Assembly (NCBI RefSeq): GCF_014650555.1
Contig: NZ_BMVE01000012.1
Coordinates: 62,001 to 126,000 of the forward strand
DNA length: 64,000 bases
DNA from: Streptomyces goshikiensis
GTDB taxonomy: Bacteria; Actinomycetota; Actinomycetes; Streptomycetales; Streptomycetaceae
Direction of reading: 5' to 3'
Shown here piece by piece: positions 7,141 through 16,127 of this stretch. The first letter of the stretch is position 1; each line of letters starts with the position of its first letter. The notes below the pieces were generated by a model that saw only the letters and a list, made by a program, of their open reading frames with translations, had not been told where the DNA came from and did no database searches. The translations under genes and the position numbers were made by a program.

Positions 7141-9603
7141 ATGGCTCAGGGCACGGTCCAGGTGACGCACGGCGGGGCTTCTCGGTGGCGGCGCCGCTCC
7201 GGTGAGTATCCGACTCTGGCGGCCGCGCTCGCCGTCGCGGGCGACGGGGACGTCCTGTCGATCGCCCCCGGCACCTACCGGGAGAACCTGGTGCTGGAGC
7301 ACGCCGTCACCCTGCGCGGGCCCGAGGGCTCGGTGGGCTCGGTGCGGATCGCCCCGCTGGACGGGGTCGCGCTGACGCTGCGCGCCTCGGCCGTGGTCCA
7401 GGACCTGCACGTGGAGGGCCAGGACCGGGCGGCGCCCGCCGTGCTCGTGGAGGACGGCACCCCCGAGCTCACGGACCTGCGGGTGAGCACCCGGTCGGCG
7501 GCCGGCATCGAGGTCCGCGGCGGCGCCCGGCCCCTGGTGCGGCGGTGCACCGTCGAGAACCCGACGGGCGTCGGGATCTCCGTCCTGGACGGCGGCGGCG
7601 GGGTGTTCGAGGAGTGCGAGGTCGTGGCCGCCGGGCAGACCGGGGTCTCGGTGCGCGGCGGCGGCCATCCGCGGCTGGAGCGCTGCCGCATCCACCACGC
7701 GACCGGCGCGGGCATCGGCGTGACCGGCGAGGGCTCCGGCCTGGAGGCGCTGGGCTGCGAGGTGTACGAGATCAAGGGCGCCGGGGTGCAGATCGCCGCG
7801 CGCGCCGCCGCCCGGCTCACGGACTGCTCGGTGCACCGCACCTCCGCCGACGGGGTCACCCTCGACACGGACGCGGTGCTCACGCTCGCGGGGTGCGACA
7901 TCCACGACATCCCGGAGAACGCGGTGGACCTGCGCTCCCGTTCGGTGCTCACGCTCAGCCGCACCACCGTCCGCCGGTTCGGCCGCAACGGGCTGTCCGT
8001 GTGGGACCCGGGCACCCGGGTGGATGCCGAGTCCTGCGAGATCCACGACAGCACGGGCGACTATCCGGCGGTGTGGATCAGCGACGGGGCCACCGCCTCG
8101 CTGGACTCCTGCCGGGTGCACGACGTGCCGGACGCGGTGTTCGTGCTCGACCGGGGCTCGCGGATCGACGTCGTGGACAGCGACCTGTCCCAGGTGCGGA
8201 ACACGGCCGTCTCCGTGACCGACGGGGCCACCGCCCGGCTGGAGGACTGCCGGATCCGGGAGGCCGCGACCGGCGCGTGGTTCCGCGACCACGGCAGCGG
8301 CGGCACCCTCGCCGACTGCACCATCGACGCGGTGCAGACGGGCGTGATCGTCACCAAGGGCGCCGATCCGGTCCTGGAGCGGTGCACGGTCGGCTCCCCC
8401 GCCGAGGCCGGTTTCTACGTCTCGGCGCGCGGCCGGGGCACCTTCACCGCCTGCCGGGTGACGGGCAGCTCGGGCTTCGGTTTCCACGTCCTCGACGGCT
8501 GCCGCACCACGCTGACCGGCTGCCACACCGAGCGCTGCGCGCGCGGGGGTTACGAGTTCGCCGAGGACGGGCCCGTCGCCGAGCAGTGCACCAGCGACGA
8601 GTCCGGGCCGAGGATCACCGCCCAGTCGGCGCTTCCCGGCGGGCCCGCCGGGGAGCGCGCGGGCATCCGTACGGCCACGGCGGCGCCGGGCGGCGGCGGA
8701 CCCGCGGCGGAGGTCCCCGCGCCGCGCCCCACCCTCCGCGCGGACCCCTCTGCGGCCGCCGCCGGGGCGGCAGCCGCCGCGCGGGACTCCGGGGCCGCCC
8801 TGGGGCAGCTGGACGGGCTCGTCGGGCTGGACAGCGTCAAGCGGGAGGTCCGCGCCCTCACGGACATGATCGAGGTGGGCCGGCGGCGGCAGCAGGCGGG
8901 CCTCAAGGCGGCCTCGGTGCGCCGGCACCTGGTCTTCACCGGCTCCCCCGGCACCGGCAAGACCACGGTGGCCCGGCTGTACGGGGAGATCCTCGCCTCC
9001 CTCGGGGTGCTGGAGCACGGCCACCTGGTCGAGGTGTCCCGGGTGGACCTGGTCGGCGAGCACATCGGCTCCACCGCGATCCGTACGCAGGAGGCCTTCG
9101 ACCGGGCGCGCGGCGGGGTGCTGTTCATCGACGAGGCGTACGCGCTGGCCCCGGAGGACTCGGGCCGGGACTTCGGGCGCGAGGCGATCGACACCCTGGT
9201 GAAGCTGATGGAGGACCACCGGGACGCGGTGGTGGTGATCGTCGCCGGGTACACGGCGGAGATGGACCGGTTCCTGACCGTCAACCCGGGGGTGGCCTCG
9301 CGGTTCTCCCGGACCATCACCTTCGGCGACTACGGGCCGCAGGACCTGCTGCGGATCGTGGAGCAGCAGGCGGAGGAGCACGAGTACCGGCTGGGCGAGG
9401 GCACCTCCGCGGCGCTGCTGGCGTACTTCACGGAGCTGCCCAAGGGGCCGGCCTTCGGCAACGGCCGCACCGCGCGCCAGACCTTCGAGTCGATGGTCGA
9501 GCGGCACGCGGGGCGGGTGGCGCAGCTGTCGGAGCCGACCACGGACGAGCTCACCCTGCTGTTCCCGGCGGACCTTCCGGTGCCGGCGGCCGGGGTGCAC
9601 TGA
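7141..9603 (+). CDS. right-handed beta-helix / AAA+ ATPase fusion
   Basis: 820 residues. Residues 20-500 are a pectate-lyase-like right-handed parallel beta-helix with many short rungs (for example GIEVRGGARPLVRRCTVENP, GVSVRGGGHPRLERCRI). A Pro/Ala-rich linker follows to about 545. The C-terminus is a CbbX/SpoVK-type AAA+ domain: Walker A GSPGTGKTT (601-609), Walker B VLFIDEA (660-666) and a lid ending near 810. EccA of type VII secretion has the same kind of ATPase, but no ESX gene is nearby. The beta-helix probably binds a polymer or partner that the ATPase remodels. There is no signal peptide, so it should be cytoplasmic. The 3' end overlaps the convergent gene by 53 bp. Confidence 0.85.
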   Translation: MAQGTVQVTHGGASRWRRRSGEYPTLAAALAVAGDGDVLSIAPGTYRENLVLEHAVTLRGPEGSVGSVRIAPLDGVALTLRASAVVQDLHVEGQDRAAPAVLVEDGTPELTDLRVSTRSAAGIEVRGGARPLVRRCTVENPTGVGISVLDGGGGVFEECEVVAAGQTGVSVRGGGHPRLERCRIHHATGAGIGVTGEGSGLEALGCEVYEIKGAGVQIAARAAARLTDCSVHRTSADGVTLDTDAVLTLAGCDIHDIPENAVDLRSRSVLTLSRTTVRRFGRNGLSVWDPGTRVDAESCEIHDSTGDYPAVWISDGATASLDSCRVHDVPDAVFVLDRGSRIDVVDSDLSQVRNTAVSVTDGATARLEDCRIREAATGAWFRDHGSGGTLADCTIDAVQTGVIVTKGADPVLERCTVGSPAEAGFYVSARGRGTFTACRVTGSSGFGFHVLDGCRTTLTGCHTERCARGGYEFAEDGPVAEQCTSDESGPRITAQSALPGGPAGERAGIRTATAAPGGGGPAAEVPAPRPTLRADPSAAAAGAAAAARDSGAALGQLDGLVGLDSVKREVRALTDMIEVGRRRQQAGLKAASVRRHLVFTGSPGTGKTTVARLYGEILASLGVLEHGHLVEVSRVDLVGEHIGSTAIRTQEAFDRARGGVLFIDEAYALAPEDSGRDFGREAIDTLVKLMEDHRDAVVVIVAGYTAEMDRFLTVNPGVASRFSRTITFGDYGPQDLLRIVEQQAEEHEYRLGEGTSAALLAYFTELPKGPAFGNGRTARQTFESMVERHAGRVAQLSEPTTDELTLLFPADLPVPAAGVH

Positions 9604-12100
9604 CGCCGGGGCGCGGACGCTGCGCCGCGCGCTCCGCGGCGTGCTCCGCGGCGCCGGGTGGGCCCCCGCGCTGGTGCGGTACGTCGGCCCGCGCGGCGGC
9701 GGCGAGCCGTACGAGCAGCCGGTCGCGTTCGACGGCGAAGGCCGGGTCCGCCTGGTAGGCGGAGTGGCCCAGGATCGGCGCGGGCAGCGGGTGGCGGGCG
9801 CTGCGCCCGTAGGCGACGGGATCGGCGAGCGGCCCCCGGTCCACTTCCCCGGCGCCGCCGGAAGCGGTGCCCGTGGCCGGGGCGAGCCGTACCGGGCCGC
9901 CGATCGGGTCGGTGGCCCGCCAGAGGTTGCGCCAGCAGTCGACCTCGCCGTGCAGCGCGGTCAGCGGGCCGCGCCCGAAGTACGCCGGGAACCAGCGCCC
10001 GTAGAGCCGGCCGAGCGGCGAGCCGTACGTCAGCAGCGCGACGCGGCGGCGGGCCCCCGGCGGCAGCTGCCAGACGGCGGCGGCCGCGAGCACGCTGCCC
10101 TGCGAGTGGCCGGAGATCACCAGGCGGCCGCCGGTGCGCCCGGTCCAGCCGGTCATCCGCCAGGTCAGGTCGGGGACGGCCCGCTCGGCGTAGCAGGGCG
10201 GGGCGAACGGGTGGGCGGCGCGCGGCCAGAAGGTGCCGACGTCCCACAGGATGCCGATGGTGCGGCGGGCGGCCGGGTCCCGGTAGGCGCGGCGGCCCCA
10301 GGCGACGAAGAGGAGGAAGCCGAACCCTATGAGCCAGGACCCGGTGTCCTGCGCGGCGCGGGCGGCGCTCTCCAGCAGCGGGTGGGTGCCCCGGGCGGCC
10401 TCGCCCGGGACCTGCCCGCTGAACCAGGCTCCGGCGAGCGCGCCCGCGCCGAGCAGCAGGGTGACCCCGGAGACGGCGCCCACGAACCAGGGCGCGGAGT
10501 CGGTCAGCGCGGCGGCGGCCCGGGCCCCGGCGATCTGCCGGCTGCGCGCGCGGTCCGGCGGCTCGCCGGGGTACTCGGCGGCGACGGTCGCGGCGAGCCG
10601 GCGCCGCTCACGGGCCCCGCGGATGGCGAACCAGGCGGCGAGCAGGGCCAGTACGAGGAGCAGCGGGGGCAGTACGGCGGCCTGCCAGGACAGCAGCACG
10701 GGCGGCCCGGGCAGCGGGGCGTCGGCCATCCCGGGGGTGGCCCCGCCGTCGAGCCAGTCGGCCACGCTCCGCGCGACGCCGCCGGACATCACCCCGCCGA
10801 GCGCGCAGCCCAGCATGGCGACGGCCGGCCCGCCGAGGCCGCGCAGGGCGGCGTCCGGGTCGGGCGCCGCGCGGTGGAGGCGGCGGGCGACGACGGCCAG
10901 GGCCAGTACGCCGCAGCCCTGGGCAAGCATGAGCGCGCCGAAGGCGAAGTCACCCGGGAGCCCCCCGGTGGACTGCCAGCCGGGCCGCGACCAGCAGGCG
11001 TAGCCGAGGACGGCGACGAGCAGGGCGAGGGCGCCGCCCGGCAGCAGGGTGATCGCGGCCCGGTCGAGGCGGTGGTCGGGCCGGGCCTCGGTGCGGCCGC
11101 GCCGGCAGACGACCCAGGCCACCGTGACGGCCCCGGCGACGAGCAGCGCTTCGACGGCCCAGCCGAACGCCGCCGGCCCGGGGGCGCCGGCGCGGCGGTC
11201 GTGGCGGGCGACGGGTGCGGCGACGGCCGCCGCGACGGTGAGCAGCCCGGCGGCGGTGTGCGCCGCGCGCAGCCGGGCCACGAGGCGGCGTCCGTACCAG
11301 AACCCGGGCCGGCCGAGGGCGGGCGCGGTGTCGTCCAGGGCGTCCGGGTCGCCGGTTCCGGCGGGCGGCGACTGGGATTCGTAGGCGCTCCAGGTGCGGT
11401 TCGACAGGTACCAGAGCAGCCCCGTCAGGGCGGCGGGGACCAGTGCGCACAGGGCGAGCCGGCGTCCGGGCTGGCCCCACCAGCCGCCGTCGGCGGCGAG
11501 GAACGCGAGCCGGGAGCGGGAGCCGGTGCAGGTGGCGGTGCCGGCGCACTGCCAGGCGAGGAGATCGAGCGCGACCTCGCAGGCGGCGGCGATCAGCAGG
11601 ACGGTGAGGCTGAGCGCGAGTATCCGCACGAGCAGGCCGTACGTGCTGACCGTGCGCGGGGATTTCGTGGTGGCGGGCGCGGCCGGGCGGGCCCAGTGGG
11701 CGAGGTTGGCCACCATGAACGGCAGGAGCAGCAGCCACAGGGCGCGGGTGCCGTTGCCGGAGGTCAGGCGGGACCAGCAGTAGGCCTCGGGCACGGGCCG
11801 GCCCGCGTAGCGCTCGGGGTGTTCCTCGGCGTCGGCGTCCTCGGTGCGGCGGAAGACGGCGGCGGTGGAGTCTCCGGTGATCCGGACGGTACGGGGATCG
11901 CCGAGCAACTCGTCGGGCGCGGCTCCGGCGACCCCGTGGACGAGGAGCTCCAGGGCGAGCGGAGCCGCCCCCGGGGGCGCGGGGGCATCGGCTGAGGGGG
12001 TATCGGGTGAGGAGACCTCAGATGAAGGGTTCTCAGGTGAAGGGGCCTCAGGTGAGGGTGCATCGGGTGAGGGGATGTCGGGCGTGGGGGTGTCCGGCAT
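9551..12100 (-). CDS. large multi-pass membrane protein with lipase-like GHSQG motif
   Basis: 849 residues. An N-terminal acidic Pro/Ser repeat tail (SPDAPSPEAPSPENP and similar) is followed by LALELLVHGVAGAAPDELLG, about ten or eleven hydrophobic helices through the middle, and a C-terminal soluble region. Near residue 665 that region carries GHSQGS, the nucleophile elbow of alpha/beta hydrolases. I infer a membrane-anchored hydrolase-like protein; the rest of the catalytic triad cannot be assigned by eye. The ATG at 12100 is chosen because GGAGG lies 5 nt upstream. The tail is encoded by imperfect 12-15-bp repeats (about 12000-12075). The 3' end overlaps the AAA+ gene. Confidence 0.75.
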   Translation of the reverse strand: MPDTPTPDIPSPDAPSPEAPSPENPSSEVSSPDTPSADAPAPPGAAPLALELLVHGVAGAAPDELLGDPRTVRITGDSTAAVFRRTEDADAEEHPERYAGRPVPEAYCWSRLTSGNGTRALWLLLLPFMVANLAHWARPAAPATTKSPRTVSTYGLLVRILALSLTVLLIAAACEVALDLLAWQCAGTATCTGSRSRLAFLAADGGWWGQPGRRLALCALVPAALTGLLWYLSNRTWSAYESQSPPAGTGDPDALDDTAPALGRPGFWYGRRLVARLRAAHTAAGLLTVAAAVAAPVARHDRRAGAPGPAAFGWAVEALLVAGAVTVAWVVCRRGRTEARPDHRLDRAAITLLPGGALALLVAVLGYACWSRPGWQSTGGLPGDFAFGALMLAQGCGVLALAVVARRLHRAAPDPDAALRGLGGPAVAMLGCALGGVMSGGVARSVADWLDGGATPGMADAPLPGPPVLLSWQAAVLPPLLLVLALLAAWFAIRGARERRRLAATVAAEYPGEPPDRARSRQIAGARAAAALTDSAPWFVGAVSGVTLLLGAGALAGAWFSGQVPGEAARGTHPLLESAARAAQDTGSWLIGFGFLLFVAWGRRAYRDPAARRTIGILWDVGTFWPRAAHPFAPPCYAERAVPDLTWRMTGWTGRTGGRLVISGHSQGSVLAAAAVWQLPPGARRRVALLTYGSPLGRLYGRWFPAYFGRGPLTALHGEVDCWRNLWRATDPIGGPVRLAPATGTASGGAGEVDRGPLADPVAYGRSARHPLPAPILGHSAYQADPAFAVERDRLLVRLAAAARADVPHQRGGPPGAAEHAAERAAQRPRPGVSAPRPPAPEGPPGTAG

Positions 12101-12223
12101 TGCGGCCTCCGCTCGCGGGGCGTTGTCCAGCATCCCGCCCGCCGGCCGGCCGAGGAGCCGGAGTCTTCTCCAGGGCTCTGGCCGGTACGGACTTCTGACG
12201 GGAGCTCGGCTATGGTGCCCGCA

Positions 12224-12299
12224 CACCCGGCGCGCCACACTCGGCACACCGCACCCGGCGCGCCACACTCGGCGTGTCACACCCGCCGCGTCACACCTC
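12224..12299. repeat. 28-bp direct repeat, about 2.5 copies
   Basis: CACCCGGCGCGCCACACTCG plus eight more bases repeats at 12224 and 12252 with exact 28-bp period; a degenerate third copy starts at 12280. It occupies the divergent region between the membrane protein (start 12100) and the SRPBCC gene (start 12313). The units hold no evident palindrome. It could be a cluster of regulator sites or simple slippage. Confidence 0.6.
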
Positions 12300-12312
12300 A
12301 GGGGGAATCTCC

Positions 12313-12804
12313 ATGGCTCGCCGACTCCGCCCCGTGGGGCTCGACTTCGCCGAGGTCGCCCCCGTCCGGCACGTCTTCACGGCCGAGGTCGCCGCCGCGC
12401 CGGACGCGGTGTACCGGGCCCTGGCGGAGCAGGTAGAGGGCTGGCCTCGGTGGTTCAAGGCGATCACCCTGGCCCGGCCGACCGACGGGGGCGCGGGCCG
12501 CGAGATCAGGCTGGCGGGCGGGGTCCGCTTCCACGAGACCGTCATGGCCAAGGACCCGGGGCAGCGCTACGCCTACCGGGTCGACGAGACCAACGCCCCC
12601 GGGATGCGGGCCCTGCTGGAGGAGTGGCTGCTCACCCCGTCGGGCACCGGAACGCGGGTCCGCTGGACCTTCGCGACGGACGGCCCGGCCCCCTTCCGCC
12701 TCGCCCTGGCCGCCGCCCGCCCCGCCCTCGGCCGCTCGTTCCGCTCGGCGGTCCGCGCCCTCGACGCCCGCCTCGCCACCGACCGCCCGGCGGGCAACTG
12801 CTAG
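12313..12804 (+). CDS. SRPBCC (polyketide cyclase/START-like) family protein
   Basis: 163 residues. The sequence HVFTAEVAAAPDAVYRALAEQVEGWPRWFKAI is the classic first strand and helix of the SRPBCC hydrophobic-ligand fold. Later, LLEEWLLTPSGTGTRVRWTFATDG and a long C-terminal helix complete the helix-grip. Such proteins bind or modify lipids, polyketides or hormones; the ligand is not predictable. The ATG at 12313 follows a GGGGGA Shine-Dalgarno. It appears to be a single gene. Confidence 0.85.
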   Translation: MARRLRPVGLDFAEVAPVRHVFTAEVAAAPDAVYRALAEQVEGWPRWFKAITLARPTDGGAGREIRLAGGVRFHETVMAKDPGQRYAYRVDETNAPGMRALLEEWLLTPSGTGTRVRWTFATDGPAPFRLALAAARPALGRSFRSAVRALDARLATDRPAGNC

Positions 12805-12829
12805 GGCGGGGCCGGCCGGCCCGGCGGGA

Positions 12830-13975
12830 TCAGGCGGTCGGCTCGCGCCAGACGCCCGTGGTCATGAGGGTGTCGAGCGTCTTCGCGTACGGGGCGATGT
12901 CGAGGCCCTGTGCCGCCAGCCAGTCGTCGGAGTAGTACTTGTCGAGGTAGCGGTCGCCCGGGTCGCACAGCAGGGTGACCACACTGCCGGTGCGGCCCTC
13001 CGCCACCATCTCCGAGATGATCTTCAGGGCGCTCCACAGTCCGGTGCCGGTCGAGCCGCCCGCCTTGCGGCCTATGGCGTGTTCCAGCGCGCGGCACGCG
13101 GCCACGCTCGCCGCGTCCGGCACCTTCATCATCCGGTCGATGGCGCCCGGCACGAAGCTCGGCTCCATGCGCGGCCGGCCGATGCCCTCGATGCGCGAGC
13201 CGCAGTCGCTGCTCGCGTGCGGGTCGCCCAGCGTCCAGCCGTCGAAGAAGCAGGAGTTCTCCGGGTCCGGGACGCAGATGCGGGTGTCGTGCTGCATGTA
13301 GTGCACGTACCGCGCGATGGTCGCGGAGGTGCCGCCGGTGCCGGCCGTCGCCACGATCCAGGCGGGTTCGGGGTACCGCTCCAGGCGCAGTTGCTGGTAC
13401 ATGGATTCCGCGATGTTGTTGTTCCCGCGCCAGTCCGTCGCGCGCTCCGCGTAGGTGAACTGGTCCATGTAGTGGCCGCCGGTCCGGGCCGCGAGTTCCG
13501 CCGACGCCTCGTACATCTTCATCGGGTCGTCGACGAAGTGGCATTCGCCGCCGTGGAATTCGATGAGGCGGCACTTCTCCGGGCTGGTCGTCCTCGGCAT
13601 GACCGCGATGAACGGCACGCCGATCAGCTTGGCGAAGTACGCCTCGGAGACGGCGGTCGAGCCGCTGGACGCCTCGATGACGGGGCGGCCGGGGCGGACC
13701 CAGCCGTTGCAGAGGGCGTAGAGGAAGAGCGACCGGGCGAGGCGGTGCTTGAGGGAGCCCGTGGGGTGCGTGGACTCGTCCTTGAGGTAGAGGTCGATGC
13801 CCCAGGCCTCGGGGAGCGGGAAGCGCAGCAGGTGGGTGTCGGCGGAGCGGTTGGCGTCGGCCTGGACCTTGCGGACGGCTTCCTTCAGCCAGGCGCGGTA
13901 GTCCGCGTCGCTGCGGTCGACGTCGACGGTGGTGACCGTCGCGCCGGTTCTGCCGGTGTTGCCGGTGGTGCTCAT
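12830..13975 (-). CDS. PLP-dependent cysteine synthase-family enzyme, Cds1-like L-cysteine desulfhydrase
   Basis: 381 residues. It is a fold-type II PLP enzyme: KDESTHPTGSLKHRLARS holds the Schiff-base lysine, EASSGSTAVSEAYFAKLIGVP is the substrate loop, and TAGTGGTSATIARY binds the phosphate. The overall sequence, including NNIAESMYQQL and ENSCFFDGW, resembles mycobacterial Cds1, which converts L-cysteine to sulfide, ammonia and pyruvate. It is therefore more likely a desulfhydrase than a biosynthetic CysK. The ATG at 13975 has AAGGAG upstream. It is separated from the divergent ATPase gene by 220 bp. Confidence 0.8.
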   Translation of the reverse strand: MSTTGNTGRTGATVTTVDVDRSDADYRAWLKEAVRKVQADANRSADTHLLRFPLPEAWGIDLYLKDESTHPTGSLKHRLARSLFLYALCNGWVRPGRPVIEASSGSTAVSEAYFAKLIGVPFIAVMPRTTSPEKCRLIEFHGGECHFVDDPMKMYEASAELAARTGGHYMDQFTYAERATDWRGNNNIAESMYQQLRLERYPEPAWIVATAGTGGTSATIARYVHYMQHDTRICVPDPENSCFFDGWTLGDPHASSDCGSRIEGIGRPRMEPSFVPGAIDRMMKVPDAASVAACRALEHAIGRKAGGSTGTGLWSALKIISEMVAEGRTGSVVTLLCDPGDRYLDKYYSDDWLAAQGLDIAPYAKTLDTLMTTGVWREPTA

Positions 13976-14083
13976 TCGCCGTGCTCCTTCGTGCGTGCGT
14001 TCGCCCCCTGCTTTCGCAATGTACCCCCCTCACCTGCACAAACGGTCACTTTGGGTATCTATGCGAATTGCTTTAGGGCTTCG

Positions 14084-14108
14084 CGAACGCGGTTGTCTCG
14101 CGCGTTCG
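14084..14108. promoter_or_regulatory. inverted repeat in the Cds1/ATPase divergent region
   Basis: CGAACGCG and CGCGTTCG with a 9-nt spacer form a perfect 8-bp inverted repeat, 88 bp before the GTG at 14196 and 109 bp before the start of the Cds1-like gene. It is a candidate operator; no regulator is identified. Confidence 0.35.
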
Positions 14109-14195
14109 GTTGCACACCGGGGCACCGTGGGTGACCCTGGTGGAGCATTACTGAGGGTGCAGCACCCGTAACACTCATGTCGGGGAGTCGCAGCC

Positions 14196-14774
14196 GTGAT
14201 CAGTCATTCCCGCAGGCACTGCGTCGTCGAACTGCAAGCCCTGCCGTCGCGGATCGGTCAGATCCGAAGAATCGTTTCTGCGCAGTTGCGCCACTGGCAG
14301 CTCGATCCACTCATAGACCGGGCTGCGCTCGGCGTGACGGAGCTGCTCAGCAACGTCCACCGCCACGCGCAGCCGAACAAGGTGTGCACCGTCGAGATCG
14401 AGTTCCGGCTGGGCCGCCTCACGGTGTCGGTGTACGACAGCGATCCGCGGCTGCCGGTCCTGCGCGAGACACGGGCGGACGCCCTGGACGCGCCGGACGC
14501 CCTCGGTGCGCTGGAGACCTGCGGGCGCGGCCTCGCGCTCGTCGAGGCGGTCAGCGAGGCCTGGGGGGCGCGGCCGCACGGCGACGGTCCGGGCAAGATC
14601 GTGTGGTTCTCGCTCCGCGCCACCCCGGCCCACGTCGCGCCGAAGGGCACGGTCATCATCGACACGGCCATGCCCGTACGAGAGCCCGCCCCGGCGGCGT
14701 TCGTGGCCGTGGACGCGGAGGCCGTCGCCGTCAGCGTGCCGGTGACGGTGTCGGTCGGCACTCGGCCCGGGTAG
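14196..14774 (+). CDS. anti-sigma-factor-type ATP-binding protein (HATPase_c_2)
   Basis: 192 residues. It contains the GHKL ATP-binding boxes of RsbW/SpoIIAB-like serine kinases: an N-box ELLSNVHRHA (residues 49-58), a central YDSDPRLP and a G-box CGRGLALVEAVSEAWG. The C-terminal 45 residues form an Ala/Val-rich tail beyond the domain. Streptomyces has dozens of these; they bind sigma factors or anti-anti-sigma proteins, and the partner is not encoded here. The GTG at 14196 has GGGGAG 8 nt upstream. Confidence 0.88.
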   Translation: MISHSRRHCVVELQALPSRIGQIRRIVSAQLRHWQLDPLIDRAALGVTELLSNVHRHAQPNKVCTVEIEFRLGRLTVSVYDSDPRLPVLRETRADALDAPDALGALETCGRGLALVEAVSEAWGARPHGDGPGKIVWFSLRATPAHVAPKGTVIIDTAMPVREPAPAAFVAVDAEAVAVSVPVTVSVGTRPG

Positions 14775-14813
14775 CTCGGGGCCGGCCGGCCCCGCAGGAC
14801 CGGCCGGACCGGT

Positions 14814-16076
14814 TCAGGCCGCCGCCCCCAGGGCCCCCAGCGGGTCGTCCAGCACCGGCTGCCACGCCAGCTCCGCCGCGCCGACCAGGCTGTTGTGGTC
14901 CAGGGTGCACGGCAGGATCGGCACTCCCCCGCTGCGCCCCCACAGGCTCCGGTCCGCGACGACCGCGCGCAGCCGCTCCGGGTCCGCGTGCAGCAGCTCC
15001 CGGTGCAGCCCGCCCAGGATGATCCGGTCCGGGTTGAGGATGTTCACCAGGCCCGCGAGGCCGAGGCCCAGCCGGTCGATGAGCTCCTGCGCCGCCGCCC
15101 GTACGGCGGGCTCGGCGTACTCCTCGCGCAGCAGGTCCCGGGCCTGCTGGAGCAGCGACACCTCCGGGCCGGGGGTGCGGCCCGCCGCCGTCAGGAAGGC
15201 CAGCGGGTCCGCCTCGACGTCGAGGCAGCCCCGGCTGCCGCAGTGGCAGGGGCGCCCCTCCGGGTTCACGGTGAGGTGGCCGACCTCCAGGGCCAGCCCG
15301 GAACTCCCGCTGTGCAGCCGCCCGTCGAGCACCAGCGCGCCGCCGACCCCGCGGTGGCCGGTGGCCACGCAGAGCAGGTGCTGCGCGCTGCGCCCCGCTC
15401 CGTGGCGGTGCTCGGCGAGCGCGGCCAGGTTGACGTCGTTGCCGGTCAGGGCGGGGCCGTCGATCCCGGCGGCCTTCACGCACTGGGCGAAGATGGCCCG
15501 TACGGGGGCGCCGGCCGGCCAGGCCAGGTGCAGCGGGTTCAGCGCCGTGCCCTCCGGCTCGGCGACGGCCGACGGGACGGCGAGGCCCGCGCCGACGCAG
15601 CGGCGGCCGCTGCGCGCGAGCAGCTCGGCGCCCGCCGAGACCACCGCGCCGAGCACCTGCGCCGGGTCCGCGGAGACGGTGACCTTGCCGGGGGAGGTCG
15701 CCACGATCCGGCCGCCGAGGCCGACGAGCGCGGCCCTGAACCCGTCCGGGTGCACCTGCGCGGCGAGCGCGACGGGGCCGTTCTCGTCCACGGAGAGCCG
15801 GTGCGAGGGCCGGCCCTGGGCGCCGCCGGCGCCGCCGGGGCGGGAGTCGACGCGGATCAGGCCGAGGGCCTCCAGCTCGGCGGCGACGGCTCCCGCGGTG
15901 GCCCGGGTGACACCGAGCTCGGCCGTCAGCACCGCCCGGGTCGGGGCCCGGCCGGTGTGGACGAGTTCCAGCGCCGGACCGAGCGCGCCGCGGCCCCGCT
16001 CCAGCTTGGTCCTCGCGGATGCCGTGGACACCGTGGTCGCGTCCCCCACCCCCGGCGGGGCCCCGTTGCCGTTCAT
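14814..16076 (-). CDS. ROK family transcriptional regulator
   Basis: 420 residues. An N-terminal winged helix (residues 35-85, RAVLTAELGVTRATAGAVAAELEALGLI) is followed by a ROK sugar-kinase fold: ALTGNDVNLAALAEHRHGAG carries the catalytic-type Asp, LALEVGHL the conserved Glu/His, and CHCGSRGCLD the zinc site. This is the NagC/Xyl-repressor architecture, in which a sugar releases the regulator from DNA. The effector is unknown. It starts 51 bp after the alkB stop on the same strand and may share its transcript. Confidence 0.88.
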   Translation of the reverse strand: MNGNGAPPGVGDATTVSTASARTKLERGRGALGPALELVHTGRAPTRAVLTAELGVTRATAGAVAAELEALGLIRVDSRPGGAGGAQGRPSHRLSVDENGPVALAAQVHPDGFRAALVGLGGRIVATSPGKVTVSADPAQVLGAVVSAGAELLARSGRRCVGAGLAVPSAVAEPEGTALNPLHLAWPAGAPVRAIFAQCVKAAGIDGPALTGNDVNLAALAEHRHGAGRSAQHLLCVATGHRGVGGALVLDGRLHSGSSGLALEVGHLTVNPEGRPCHCGSRGCLDVEADPLAFLTAAGRTPGPEVSLLQQARDLLREEYAEPAVRAAAQELIDRLGLGLAGLVNILNPDRIILGGLHRELLHADPERLRAVVADRSLWGRSGGVPILPCTLDHNSLVGAAELAWQPVLDDPLGALGAAA

Positions 16077-16127
16077 GACAGCGATCCTCGCATGATCGGC
16101 GCCCCTCCCGCTCCGCCGGTCACGGCA

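Noticed and set aside
7043..7165. 40-codon GTG frame (MESQFGRFSRFGSF...) overlapping the start of the beta-helix/AAA+ gene
   Set aside because: The codons look tidy but arise from repeated GCTTC words; a TACGGT -10-like element covers the GTG and there is no ribosome site. Kept only as a remote upstream-ORF possibility.
6928..9600. 890-codon open frame on the minus strand opposite the beta-helix/AAA+ gene
   Set aside because: It is Arg/Gly/His-rich with no domain, and mirrors the high-GC codon pattern of the real gene, which has clear motifs.
9641..11995. 784-codon plus-strand frame opposite the large membrane protein
   Set aside because: Low-complexity Gly/Ala/Arg translation without ribosome site; an antisense shadow of a gene with real membrane helices.
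12224..12299. Possible CRISPR array
   Set aside because: Repeats are directly adjacent with no unique spacers and there are no cas genes.
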